The notes under the pieces were generated by a model, which was given only the letters and a program-made list of their open reading frames with translations, made no database searches and had not been told where the DNA came from. A program made the translations under genes and the position numbers. This document shows positions 5,880 to 12,038 of a stretch of 12,038 bases of DNA, one piece after another. Location: NCBI GenBank assembly GCA_038231495.1, contig JBBRLG010000190.1, forward strand, positions 1 through 12,038, read 5' to 3'. The stretch is from JBBRLG01 sp038231495 (GTDB lineage: Bacteria; Planctomycetota; Planctomycetia; Gemmatales; Gemmataceae). The stretch's first letter is position 1, and each line of letters opens with the position of its first letter.

Positions 5880-6529
5880 CCCTTCAGTTCGTCGCTCGGC
5901 TCCGCCGGAAGAGCGGCTGGCGTTGGCGGGCGGATGACCTGATACGCCACGAACAGACTGCCCGCCACGATGGCCAACGCGCCGAGCAAGTCCCACGCGT
6001 ACTGCTGCTTGGTCGTCAGGATGCTCGGCGTAAGCAAGCCGACCAGTACGCACAAAAGCGCCCCGCCGCGGCGGCCGTCGAGCCAGACGCCACAGCCGAA
6101 CAGGACCGGCACCACGACGTGCCCGGAAGGGAAGCAACAGCCCTCCGTATCGACCTCAATTAACCAACGGTAAGCGGCCGAGGTCAGCGAACCGTCCGAC
6201 GGTGCCGCCGGGCGCAGATACTCCGTGGGCAAAAACACGAAGAACGCGAACGTGGTCGGGATTGCCAGCAGGTAGGCAAGGAACAGCCGTCGGAAAACGA
6301 GGTCGCCGCGGATCAAAAGCGGCAACAGCGGTGCCAGGGCCAGGAGCAGGAGGTAAGGCCAAACCGTCCACGTCCAGAATGGAATGGCATCATCGAGCGC
6401 GGTCAAAGGGAGTTGCCGGGGCGGGAACAGGGGGTAATGGTTGAGCAGCGCGTAAACCGCCGATTGCACCAGCGTGCAGGACAGCACGAGCCGCGCGTTT
6501 TGCCAGAATGTCCTTGCACCGTCGCTCAT
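5825..6529 (-). CDS. PAP2-like integral membrane protein with altered catalytic site
   Basis: A 234-residue protein with about six hydrophobic segments and the layout of the PAP2 lipid phosphatase/Aur1/sphingomyelin-synthase superfamily. Motif 1 is LPTEYLRP (Arg106-Pro107), motif 2 is FPSGH (His137), and motif 3 should be (T)KQHYxxD but reads TKQQYAWD: Gln176 stands where the nucleophilic His is expected, four residues before Asp180. The start ATG 6529 overlaps the glycosyltransferase stop by ATGA and has GGAG about 7 nt upstream; a longer open frame to 6682 only shadows the neighbour. The last ~18 residues (GEPGASATGVYSTIDSGR) are encoded by repeat copy 2. Last gene of the operon. Expected role: transfer or removal of a phospho-head group on a lipid, if active at all. 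Confidence 0.8.
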   Translation of the reverse strand: MSDGARTFWQNARLVLSCTLVQSAVYALLNHYPLFPPRQLPLTALDDAIPFWTWTVWPYLLLLALAPLLPLLIRGDLVFRRLFLAYLLAIPTTFAFFVFLPTEYLRPAAPSDGSLTSAAYRWLIEVDTEGCCFPSGHVVVPVLFGCGVWLDGRRGGALLCVLVGLLTPSILTTKQQYAWDLLGALAIVAGSLFVAYQVIRPPTPAALPAEPSDELKGEPGASATGVYSTIDSGR

Positions 6530-7707
6530 CCACTTCTCCGGCGCACGAAATGAAAGCCGCCGCCCGGTTCGACCTGCATGACGTGGCCACGCCAGCGGAT
6601 GCGCTGCGGCAACACCATCGTCGCCAGCAGCTGAAACGGCAGCAACAGCTGGATGAACACGACCAGCAAAGACCAGCTCCACGGTGAGGCGCGCCGCAGA
6701 TAGGCGCTATTGAAGTGGGCAAAAATCGCATAATGATAGGCGACGTAGAGGCCGGCGAGGAGGGTCAGCCAGCCGCCGGCGTCGAAGGGCACCGCGCTCA
6801 AAAAAAACAGCGGTGCGAGGGCGGACGTGAGTGCCAGGCCGTAGGTGATGACCAGGGCGCGCCAGGGCATTGCCTTGAGCAGCGTCTCGCGCGGAAAGAC
6901 GAACCAGCGGTGCAGCAGGCGGAAGTAAGACTCTGGTCCCTGGACGTGCGTGCTGATCGCGTGCCGTAGCGTCGTCTGCGCGAGGCGGTAGCCTTTAGAC
7001 CGAAAGTGGCGAGCAACCGCGAAATCGTCAGCGAGGATCGTTTCCAGCCCCGCGAAGCCGCCGGTCGCGTCGTAAATCTCCCGGCGGAAGACGTAAAACA
7101 TACCGTTGATGGTGAACGGCTCGACCAGGTAGGTGTAGGGAACGTAGGTCAGCAAACTGTGGCTGTTCACGAAGTAGGCGACCAACCGCGACCACAGGTT
7201 GCCGAAGCTGACGTAGTAGGGCAGTCCAAAGGCGAGTCCCACGCCCTCCCGGTCGAGGTACGGTAGGGATTCCTCCAAACCGCCGTCGGGCAGCATGGTA
7301 TCGTCGTCGAGGACGCAGAGCACGTCGCCCCGCGCCTGGGGAATGCCGGCGAGCAGCTTGAGCAGCTTGGGACTACAGCGGTCGGCCGGCGGCGGCACCA
7401 CGAGCAGCCGCACCGCGTGTTCCGGGAAGTGGGCGATGAGGTTTTGACAAAGCGTTTGCGCCACCAGGTCGGTGTCGTCCACCAGGTAGAGGAATTCGCG
7501 GGGGTAGCGGCAGGCGGTGCGCAGGTTGCGTTCGAGACAATCGGCCAGCGTCGGGTCGCCGCTGAGGATCGGTTGCAGGATGCTAACCAGACGCGGTTCC
7601 CGTTGCGCGTCGGGTCGCGGCCGCCGGAAGAAACGCACGACGGCCAGATGTTTCCAGGCTTTCTCGGCCAGCAGCAAGACGCCGAGGACGAGTAACAGGT
7701 AGGTCAT
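6526..7707 (-). CDS. Membrane glycosyltransferase, ceramide glucosyltransferase-like (GT21/GT2)
   Basis: A 393-residue processive-type GT-A enzyme. An N-terminal membrane helix (about 2-15) is followed by the catalytic domain: LVDDTD (about 75-80), the DxD box VLDDDT (Asp134-136), the acceptor-side ADD (Asp227-228), and RLLHRW (263-268), which resembles but does not exactly fit the (Q/R)xxRW box. Three or so C-terminal membrane helices (about 282-365) and an ending RIRWRGHVMQV resemble ceramide glucosyltransferases and HpnI-type enzymes. It probably transfers a sugar from an NDP-sugar to a lipid acceptor at the cytoplasmic face. The start ATG 7707 has GGAGG at 7715-7719 and overlaps the upstream stop by ATGA. 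The family is well supported; acceptor and sugar are unknown. Confidence 0.85.
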   Translation of the reverse strand: MTYLLLVLGVLLLAEKAWKHLAVVRFFRRPRPDAQREPRLVSILQPILSGDPTLADCLERNLRTACRYPREFLYLVDDTDLVAQTLCQNLIAHFPEHAVRLLVVPPPADRCSPKLLKLLAGIPQARGDVLCVLDDDTMLPDGGLEESLPYLDREGVGLAFGLPYYVSFGNLWSRLVAYFVNSHSLLTYVPYTYLVEPFTINGMFYVFRREIYDATGGFAGLETILADDFAVARHFRSKGYRLAQTTLRHAISTHVQGPESYFRLLHRWFVFPRETLLKAMPWRALVITYGLALTSALAPLFFLSAVPFDAGGWLTLLAGLYVAYHYAIFAHFNSAYLRRASPWSWSLLVVFIQLLLPFQLLATMVLPQRIRWRGHVMQVEPGGGFHFVRRRSG

Positions 7708-8237
7708 GCCCCCGCCTCCGGGAACAGCGTCCGCAGTGCGCATTCCAGCGACCAGAACGTCACTGCGGCGACGATTGCCAGGGTCGCGACGTACCAGGCG
7801 TAGTTGAGGAACAAGGGCGTGAAGCGGTCGTAGACGGCGAACGCCCCATTGACGTTGGCAGCCTCGGGCGTCCACCAACGACACGCCTGTTGCAAGGCGG
7901 CCAGGGCCAAAACGCCTTTCCACCACGCCCGCGCCGGCGTCCGCACCAGGGCCAGTCCGACCCAGCCCAAGAGTAACCCGCCGACGTGCGTGCCGAAGGA
8001 TGTGGCCAGCACGTCGCGGCTCAGGCCTGCTTCGACGAGCCACAACGGTGTGCCGATGGTCAGGCAATAACAGCCCAGCGCGACGCACGACCGTATGCCC
8101 AGGAGTAGGCCTGCGGCAATGGCCGCCGTGGCGATGTGGCACGCCCACAACGCATCCTCCCCGTGCCCCCGGCGGACGCAGTCGGCCGCGTGGGCCAGGT
8201 AGAACACAAGGGCCAGCAATCCGAACAGCGTCTTCAT
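7704..8237 (-). CDS. Unrecognised small polytopic membrane protein
   Basis: 177 residues, about six hydrophobic segments (roughly 3-18, 30-48, 50-70, 80-98, 106-118, 143-163). I do not recognise the family. Polar residues within or beside the helices stand out: His16, the WACH at 31-34, a GCYC at 55-58, His84, and a Trp-rich ACRWWTPE near 118-125. These could line an active site or a lipid path. It overlaps both neighbours by ATGA (start 8237 with the hydrolase stop, stop 7704 with the glycosyltransferase start), so it is almost surely translated together with them. The start is fixed by that overlap and by an AAGG upstream. Its fixed place between a soluble hydrolase and a membrane glycosyltransferase suggests a part in the same lipid pathway. 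Confidence 0.75.
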   Translation of the reverse strand: MKTLFGLLALVFYLAHAADCVRRGHGEDALWACHIATAAIAAGLLLGIRSCVALGCYCLTIGTPLWLVEAGLSRDVLATSFGTHVGGLLLGWVGLALVRTPARAWWKGVLALAALQQACRWWTPEAANVNGAFAVYDRFTPLFLNYAWYVATLAIVAAVTFWSLECALRTLFPEAGA

Positions 8238-9073
8238 GTCACGCCCTTCACATACTTCTGATACGCCTCCGGGCAATGGCTCGGAATGAGGGCCACCTCC
8301 GGGTGGGCGTGGGCATAGGCGTGCAGGTTGCCTAGCGTCGCGCGCAGGGCCGCCACGTCGTCGATGAACAGGTGCGTGATCCAGTGCGGCGGCCGGTTGC
8401 CGCGATAGGCCGCACTGAGCCAGCAGCTGTCCGCGACGAAAAACCGGGCGCCCTCCTCGGTGCGGGCGAGCAACCCCACCTGGCCGCGGGCGTGGCCGGG
8501 AAGGGAAACCAGCACCGCCGAGCCGTCGCCGAACAGGTCGCACGTCGGGCCGAAGGGGTCCAGGGTTTCGCCCTCAAATCCAGGCAACAGCACGGCCCGA
8601 CGCGCAAAGTCGTCGGGCAACAGGGCCGGCACAAAGGCCCGCTGGAGCGCGCGCAAGCCCGTGCGGCCGGCCACGTCCTCATAGGCTGCCTTCGACGCGA
8701 ACAACTCCGCCGTGGGGAAGTCGCGCAGGCCCGCGACGTGGTCCGCATGAAAATGCGAAACGACGACCCGGCGCACGTCGCCGGCGGTCAGCCCGAAGCG
8801 CGGCAGCTGGGCGACGACGGCCAGCTCCGGTCGCAGGTGCAGCGGCGTAACCCAGCGGTAGGCGCGGTACGGGAAACGCTTCGTCGCGTCCCACAGGCGC
8901 GGGGCGTAACCGCTGTCCCACAGGAGCCAGCCGTGCCGCGGGTGGCCGAGCAACGCCACGAGCGAATGGCACACGACGGTGCGGTGTCGGCCGCCTTGCA
9001 GTAGGTGCTTTTCCAGCGCCAGGCAATGGCCCGTGTCCAGGACGTGGCACTTGAGCCGTACCTCCTCAGCCAT
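8234..9073 (-). CDS. Metallo-beta-lactamase-fold hydrolase
   Basis: A 279-residue soluble enzyme with a full set of dinuclear metal ligands: HFHADH (His107, His109, Asp111, His112), His194 in LPGHARGQ, Asp215 in VADS, and His266 in IPSHC. The order and spacing, with an N-terminal LWDSGYAP and the C-terminal PSHCPE, are closest to the N-acyl-homoserine-lactonase-like branch. Members hydrolyse lactones, thioesters or other esters. In this operon, between a ketosynthase/reductase pair and membrane lipid genes, an acyl-thioesterase or beta-lactone/ester hydrolase role is my inference; quorum-signal cleavage is an alternative. The start ATG 9073 overlaps the reductase stop by 8 nt, with AAGGGCGG upstream. 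Confidence 0.87.
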   Translation of the reverse strand: MAEEVRLKCHVLDTGHCLALEKHLLQGGRHRTVVCHSLVALLGHPRHGWLLWDSGYAPRLWDATKRFPYRAYRWVTPLHLRPELAVVAQLPRFGLTAGDVRRVVVSHFHADHVAGLRDFPTAELFASKAAYEDVAGRTGLRALQRAFVPALLPDDFARRAVLLPGFEGETLDPFGPTCDLFGDGSAVLVSLPGHARGQVGLLARTEEGARFFVADSCWLSAAYRGNRPPHWITHLFIDDVAALRATLGNLHAYAHAHPEVALIPSHCPEAYQKYVKGVT

Positions 9074-10055
9074 CGGACCGCCCTTTCGTCAGGTAGGCCA
9101 ACGTCCGCTCGACGCCGGTGGCGATGTCCACCAACGGGGCGTAGCCGAGGTCGCGGCGGGCGGCACGGATGTCATACGTCTGCGTCCGACCCAGGATCGC
9201 CACGGTGTAGTGGGTTAGTTTTGGCTCGCCTCCCAGGCAACGCGCCCGTAACTCCATCCCGGCCGCCAGCGCATAAGCGACCGGGTAGGGTAGGCGGCGC
9301 AGCCGTGTGTTCAGACCGAAGCGTTGCAAAACGAGACGAATCAAGTCCCAAATCGCGACGTGCTCGCCATTGGTAATGTGGTAGGTTTTTCCATCCGCCG
9401 GGGCGGAGGTTGTCGCCAGCATCTGGGCGTGGACGACGTTGGCCACATAGGTCAAATCGACCCGGTTCGTGCCGTCGCCGATTTGCGGCAAGCGACCGGC
9501 CCGCGCCAGGTCCAGCACGCGCGGCAAGAGCGCCGTGTCGCCGGGGCCGAAGAGCGCCTTGGGCCGAAGGATGACCGTCGCCAGGCCCGCGCGACTCGCG
9601 GCATTGACCCGGTCTTCCGCCAGCTTTTTCGTGTGGGAGTAAACCGCCAGGTGCCGCGCCGGATACGGTGCCGACTCGGTGATGTCGGTGTGGTCGCGGC
9701 CGTCGAAGACGACGCTCGGCGACGACACGAACACGAGCCGCGCGACGCGGTGCTTGAGGCAACCGGCGATCACGTTGGCCGTCCCGCCCACGTTGATGGC
9801 ATGAAAATCCGCGGTCCGCCCCCACGGTGCCGACAGCGCGCCGACGTGGTGGACGACCTCGATGCCGGCGCAAGCCGCAGCCACCGCCGCCGGGTCGCGC
9901 AGGTCGGCGCGGACGACCTCGACGCCCGCGGCGGCAAGCTCCCGACAAGCGGCCTCCGCCCGGCCCAGGGCGCGGACGTGATGGTTCTCGGCGCGCAGGG
10001 CCGCGACCAGGTGCCTGCCGAGAAAGCCCGTCGCGCCGGTTACGAGAATCCGCAT
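9066..10055 (-). CDS. NAD(P)-dependent reductase, OleD/3beta-HSD-like
   Basis: A 329-residue extended short-chain dehydrogenase. TGATGFLGRH gives the Rossmann TGxxGxxG at the N-terminus, SSPSVVFDG holds the catalytic Ser region, and YSHTK is the YxxxK catalytic pair. RPKALFGPGDTALLPRVL and GDGTNRVDLTYVANVVHAQ are hallmarks of the 3beta-hydroxysteroid dehydrogenase/NSDHL/OleD branch; PSVVFDG and the NITxGEHVAIWDLI-like stretch recall OleD, which reduces the 2-alkyl-3-ketoacid made by OleA. I prefer ATG 10055 (MRILVTGATG) over an open extension to 10199, which only shadows the ketosynthase. It begins 13 nt after the ketosynthase stop. Alternatives are a sterol-4alpha-carboxylate 3-dehydrogenase or an HpnA-like enzyme. 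Confidence 0.85.
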   Translation of the reverse strand: MRILVTGATGFLGRHLVAALRAENHHVRALGRAEAACRELAAAGVEVVRADLRDPAAVAAACAGIEVVHHVGALSAPWGRTADFHAINVGGTANVIAGCLKHRVARLVFVSSPSVVFDGRDHTDITESAPYPARHLAVYSHTKKLAEDRVNAASRAGLATVILRPKALFGPGDTALLPRVLDLARAGRLPQIGDGTNRVDLTYVANVVHAQMLATTSAPADGKTYHITNGEHVAIWDLIRLVLQRFGLNTRLRRLPYPVAYALAAGMELRARCLGGEPKLTHYTVAILGRTQTYDIRAARRDLGYAPLVDIATGVERTLAYLTKGRSDG

Positions 10056-10068
10056 TGCATCGGTTTCG

Positions 10069-11058
10069 CTAAAAGGTGAGGGCCGTCGCGCCCAGGGTGA
10101 GGCCCGCGCCCGTGCCGATGAGGAAGACCCGCTGCCCCCGACAAATCCGCCCGGCTTGCACCGCCTCCGCCAGCGCCAGGGGCACCGACGCCGCCACACA
10201 GTTGCCGCGCGTTTCCAGGTTGAGCACCAGTTGCTCCGGCCGAAAGCCGAACCGCCGCGTCAGCAATTCGACGCCCGGCCGGCTCGCCTGGTGCGGCACG
10301 ACCGCGTCCACCGCGGTCCGGTCCCAACCCAACCGGTCGAAGAAATCATCGAGGAACGGGCCGAGGACCCGCGTCGCCATGCGGTAGACCGCCGGTCCGT
10401 CCATGTGAAAACAGTTCATTTGCGGGGTGGTGGCCGGGTCGTTGGGGTGGTGCAGGGTGCCGCCGCCCTCGCAGCGCGTCAGCTCGGCGCCGCTGCTGTG
10501 GGTCGCGAAAGCACTGTGCCAGACGGCGCTGGCCTCGCCCGGCGGGGTGGCGACGACGACGACGGCCGCCGCCCCATCGCCCATCAGGACACTGCTCTCC
10601 GGCTCGGAGGGGTCGAGCGTTTGCCGGGTCGTTTCGCTGCTGACGATGAGCACGCAGCGGTAAGCGCCCGCGGCCACGAACTGCGCCGCGATTTGAAGCG
10701 CCACGAGAAAACTCAGGCAGGTGGCGTCCACGTCGAAACAGAGACTTTTGCCCTCCGGCAAGCCCATTTCGCGCTGGATGAAGGCGGCCGTGCAGGGGAT
10801 CAGTTGCCGGCGGCTGGTCGAGGCGCTGAGGACGAGGTCGATCTGGTCGGCGGCGACGCCGGCCGCGCGAACGGCCTGGTGGGCGGCGCGGGCGGCCATT
10901 TCGACTGAGGTCTCTCCGGCGGCCCGGCGTCGTTCGCGGACGCCGGTGGCGCGCTCGATCCAGCCGGCGGGCAGTTTAAGTTCGTCCTCCAGTTCGCGGC
11001 TGGACACCGTGCGGGCGGGCAGGTAAGTTCCGAGGCCCGCGATTTTGACCGGCAACAT
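10069..11058 (-). CDS. 3-oxoacyl-ACP synthase III family ketosynthase (FabH/OleA-like)
   Basis: A 329-residue thiolase-fold condensing enzyme. The catalytic triad of the FabH family is present: Cys114 in DVDATCLSF, His256 in VVPHQASRP, and Asn286 in RGNCVAAS. HQASRP, rather than the HQAN of housekeeping FabH, resembles OleA and other secondary-metabolism members. A dimer-forming VLMGDGAAAVVV segment follows the active site and the C-terminal IGTGAGLTLGA loop is typical. It would join two acyl chains, or an acyl chain with malonyl-ACP, by Claisen condensation. It is the first gene of the six-gene minus-strand operon. ATG 11058 (MLPVKIAGLGTYLP) has AAAGGAAA 5-7 nt upstream; an open extension to 11097 is not needed. 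Whether it acts as OleA or as FabH is not decided by sequence. Confidence 0.88.
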   Translation of the reverse strand: MLPVKIAGLGTYLPARTVSSRELEDELKLPAGWIERATGVRERRRAAGETSVEMAARAAHQAVRAAGVAADQIDLVLSASTSRRQLIPCTAAFIQREMGLPEGKSLCFDVDATCLSFLVALQIAAQFVAAGAYRCVLIVSSETTRQTLDPSEPESSVLMGDGAAAVVVVATPPGEASAVWHSAFATHSSGAELTRCEGGGTLHHPNDPATTPQMNCFHMDGPAVYRMATRVLGPFLDDFFDRLGWDRTAVDAVVPHQASRPGVELLTRRFGFRPEQLVLNLETRGNCVAASVPLALAEAVQAGRICRGQRVFLIGTGAGLTLGATALTF

Positions 11059-11122
11059 GGCATTTCCTTTTCGGCCGACGGACGCGGTTGGCCGCATCCC
11101 TGGCCAACGGTGCGCAGTTCCA

Positions 11123-11149
11123 ATTAGCAGCCGGCGCGTGCTTTGTCAA
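11123..11149 (-). promoter_or_regulatory. Candidate promoter of the lipid operon
   Basis: On the minus strand a perfect TTGACA (11144-11149) is followed, after a short 15-nt spacer, by GCTAAT (11123-11128; four of six bases). The -35 is excellent and the -10 weak. It lies about 65 nt before the ketosynthase start, between repeat copy 3 and the gene, the only gap wide enough for a promoter of the operon. Confidence 0.35.
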
Positions 11150-11159
11150 ACGGTTCGGC

Positions 11160-11328
11160 CGATTTGGCGAGCCGGGAGCGTAAGCGACCGGAGTGTTCGC
11201 CGAAGCAGGAGGGGTGCCATGCTTTCGTACTCGAAAGCATGCTTTGGAGTACCAAAGCATGGCACCCCGCGACCGCACTAGATGCAGAGATAGACTCCGG
11301 TCGCTTACGCTCCCGGCTCGCCAAATCG
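11160..11328. repeat. Palindromic repeat, copy 3, with a second palindrome in its loop
   Basis: Perfect 35-nt arms at 11160-11194 and 11294-11328, the longest of the three copies, with the GCGTAAGCG variant of copy 1. The loop is about 100 nt instead of 8-14 nt and contains a separate 58-nt palindromic element (11211-11268) plus short spacers. It starts 66 nt past the 3' end of the phospholipase D-like gene and lies upstream of the lipid operon promoter, so it could insulate the operon from read-through. The stretch 11059-11393 holds no gene, only this repeat and the candidate promoter. Confidence 0.95.
11211..11268. repeat. Nested twin-hairpin palindrome inside repeat copy 3
   Basis: The outer part pairs perfectly (GGGGTGCCATGCTTT at 11211-11225 with its complement at 11254-11268). 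The centre consists of two tandem 9-bp hairpins with 4-nt loops: 11219-11240 (ATGCTTTCG/CGAAAGCAT) and 11239-11260 (ATGCTTTGG/CCAAAGCAT). Read as one 58-nt palindrome it has only two mismatch pairs. It is probably a distinct repeat that entered the loop of copy 3. I cannot name the family. Confidence 0.85.
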
Positions 11329-11393
11329 TAAGTGGTTCTAAGTCGGGGTCGGTCGCTTCTCGACGACGAACGTCGTGACGAAAGGTCGTGCGC

Positions 11394-12038
11394 TTACATA
11401 AACAGGCTGGCCAGCGCCTCGTAGAGATAGTCCAGCGCCGTCACCGGCAGTGGCTCTTTCAACTCCCATTCCGGGCGGAAATCCGGCAGAAACAGCGTTT
11501 CCTCCAAAGTCTTCAGCACCGGGCCGGCACCGATCGCGACGCCCAACTCGCGGTTGTGCCGTAGACTCAGGTAATCGAAGTTGCCGGTGCCGAGGTAAGC
11601 CCACAAGCCGTCTACCGACGTTGCCTTGACGTGCGTCAAGCCGGGATAAAGGTAGACGCGGATGCCGGCGCGCAACAGCCGATTCGCGGTCACGCGGTTG
11701 CTGTGGTCCACCGCCTTACTGTCGCTGCGAATCGTCATCATCACGCGCACGTCGGCCCCGCGCTGCCGGGCGTCCGCCAGTTTCGCCAGGAGCCGCGGGT
11801 CGCTGAAATAGGGGTTTTCGAGGTAGACGTGGTGCTTCGCGCGGTCGACCGCCCCATAGACCGCGTCCTTCAACGAGCGTTCGTCGTCGTTGGTCTCGAC
11901 CAGTCGGACGCTCGCGTTGGCGTCGACCGGGACGGCCGGGGTCGCGAACCTTGGTTCGACCCTCCCTCGCTGTTCGCACCATCGGTTCGCGAAGAGTCGT
12001 GCGTATTCCGCGACGATCGGCCCCTCGGCCGTGAACGC
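11394..12038 (-). CDS. Phospholipase D/cardiolipin synthase-like protein, C-terminal part
   Basis: The frame is open to the window edge, giving 214 C-terminal residues; the start is outside. The last of the two HKD motifs is clear: THVKATSVDG (HxKxxxxD), followed by the usual GTGNFDYLSLRHNRE. Before it lie FTAEGPIVAEYARLFANRW, typical of the segment between the two HKD motifs, and the VYLENPYFSD and GADVRVMM segments that open the second half-domain. In cardiolipin synthases these two half-sites form one active site that moves phosphatidyl groups. The part beyond the window should hold the first HKD motif. It is on the same strand as the lipid operon but separated from it by about 335 nt with repeat copy 3, so it is probably a separate unit. 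Cardiolipin synthesis is likely but other PLD-fold activities are possible. Confidence 0.87.
   Translation of the reverse strand, partial: AFTAEGPIVAEYARLFANRWCEQRGRVEPRFATPAVPVDANASVRLVETNDDERSLKDAVYGAVDRAKHHVYLENPYFSDPRLLAKLADARQRGADVRVMMTIRSDSKAVDHSNRVTANRLLRAGIRVYLYPGLTHVKATSVDGLWAYLGTGNFDYLSLRHNRELGVAIGAGPVLKTLEETLFLPDFRPEWELKEPLPVTALDYLYEALASLFM

Noticed and set aside
9324..10079. A plus-strand open frame of 251 codons opposite the reductase gene, and similar frames at 10156-10908 and 8372-9004
   Set aside because: They are GC-driven shadows of the minus-strand operon genes, which carry complete catalytic motifs; the shadows have low-complexity Arg/Gly/Ala-rich products.
1723..11328. 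The three repeats as a CRISPR-like array
   Set aside because: They are dispersed kilobases apart with genes between them, have long hairpin arms, and there are no spacers or cas genes.

Overview
The window looks like chromosomal DNA of a GC-rich planctomycete, most likely of the Gemmata group. The reasons are a secreted DUF1080 protein, a two-BON-domain exported protein, and three copies of a palindromic repeat whose chance translation contains SRERKRPE, a motif I associate with Gemmata-type genomes. The taxonomic call is inference; no 16S or other phylogenetic marker is present.

Left part, plus strand (1-3646). The 3' end of a dihydrolipoamide succinyltransferase (E2) gene is followed 2 nt later by dihydrolipoamide dehydrogenase (E3), so this is the end of a 2-oxoglutarate dehydrogenase operon. 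Repeat copy 1 follows, then a secreted two-BON-domain protein and a sugar-1-phosphate nucleotidyltransferase with its own good sigma70-type promoter.

Middle part (3647-4800) is a patch of gene debris: a frameshifted HExxH (HERGH) metallopeptidase remnant, a small two-helix membrane ORF whose frame goes on after an amber codon, and the last ~40 residues of a tyrosine recombinase. It abuts a tRNA-Gln(CUG) gene on the minus strand with recognisable promoter and intrinsic terminator. This fits a decayed integration at a tRNA locus. A secreted DUF1080 protein (plus strand) follows.

Right part, minus strand (5825-11058), is the most interesting region: six tightly packed genes, read from 11058 down to 5825. 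They encode a FabH/OleA-like ketosynthase, an OleD/3beta-HSD-like NAD(P)-dependent reductase, a metallo-beta-lactamase-fold hydrolase, an unrecognised small membrane protein, a ceramide-glucosyltransferase-like membrane glycosyltransferase, and a PAP2-like membrane protein. Three junctions are 4-nt ATGA overlaps and one is an 8-nt overlap. I infer a dedicated (glyco)lipid pathway in which acyl chains are condensed, reduced, and perhaps glycosylated and head-group modified at the membrane. The PAP2 protein has Gln where the family has its nucleophilic His, and its C-terminus is encoded by repeat copy 2. Upstream of this operon lie compound repeat copy 3 and the 3' part of a phospholipase D/cardiolipin-synthase-like gene that runs off the window.

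The repeats carry a structural story: all three copies sit just past 3' gene ends, and arm variants change on both sides so that pairing is kept.
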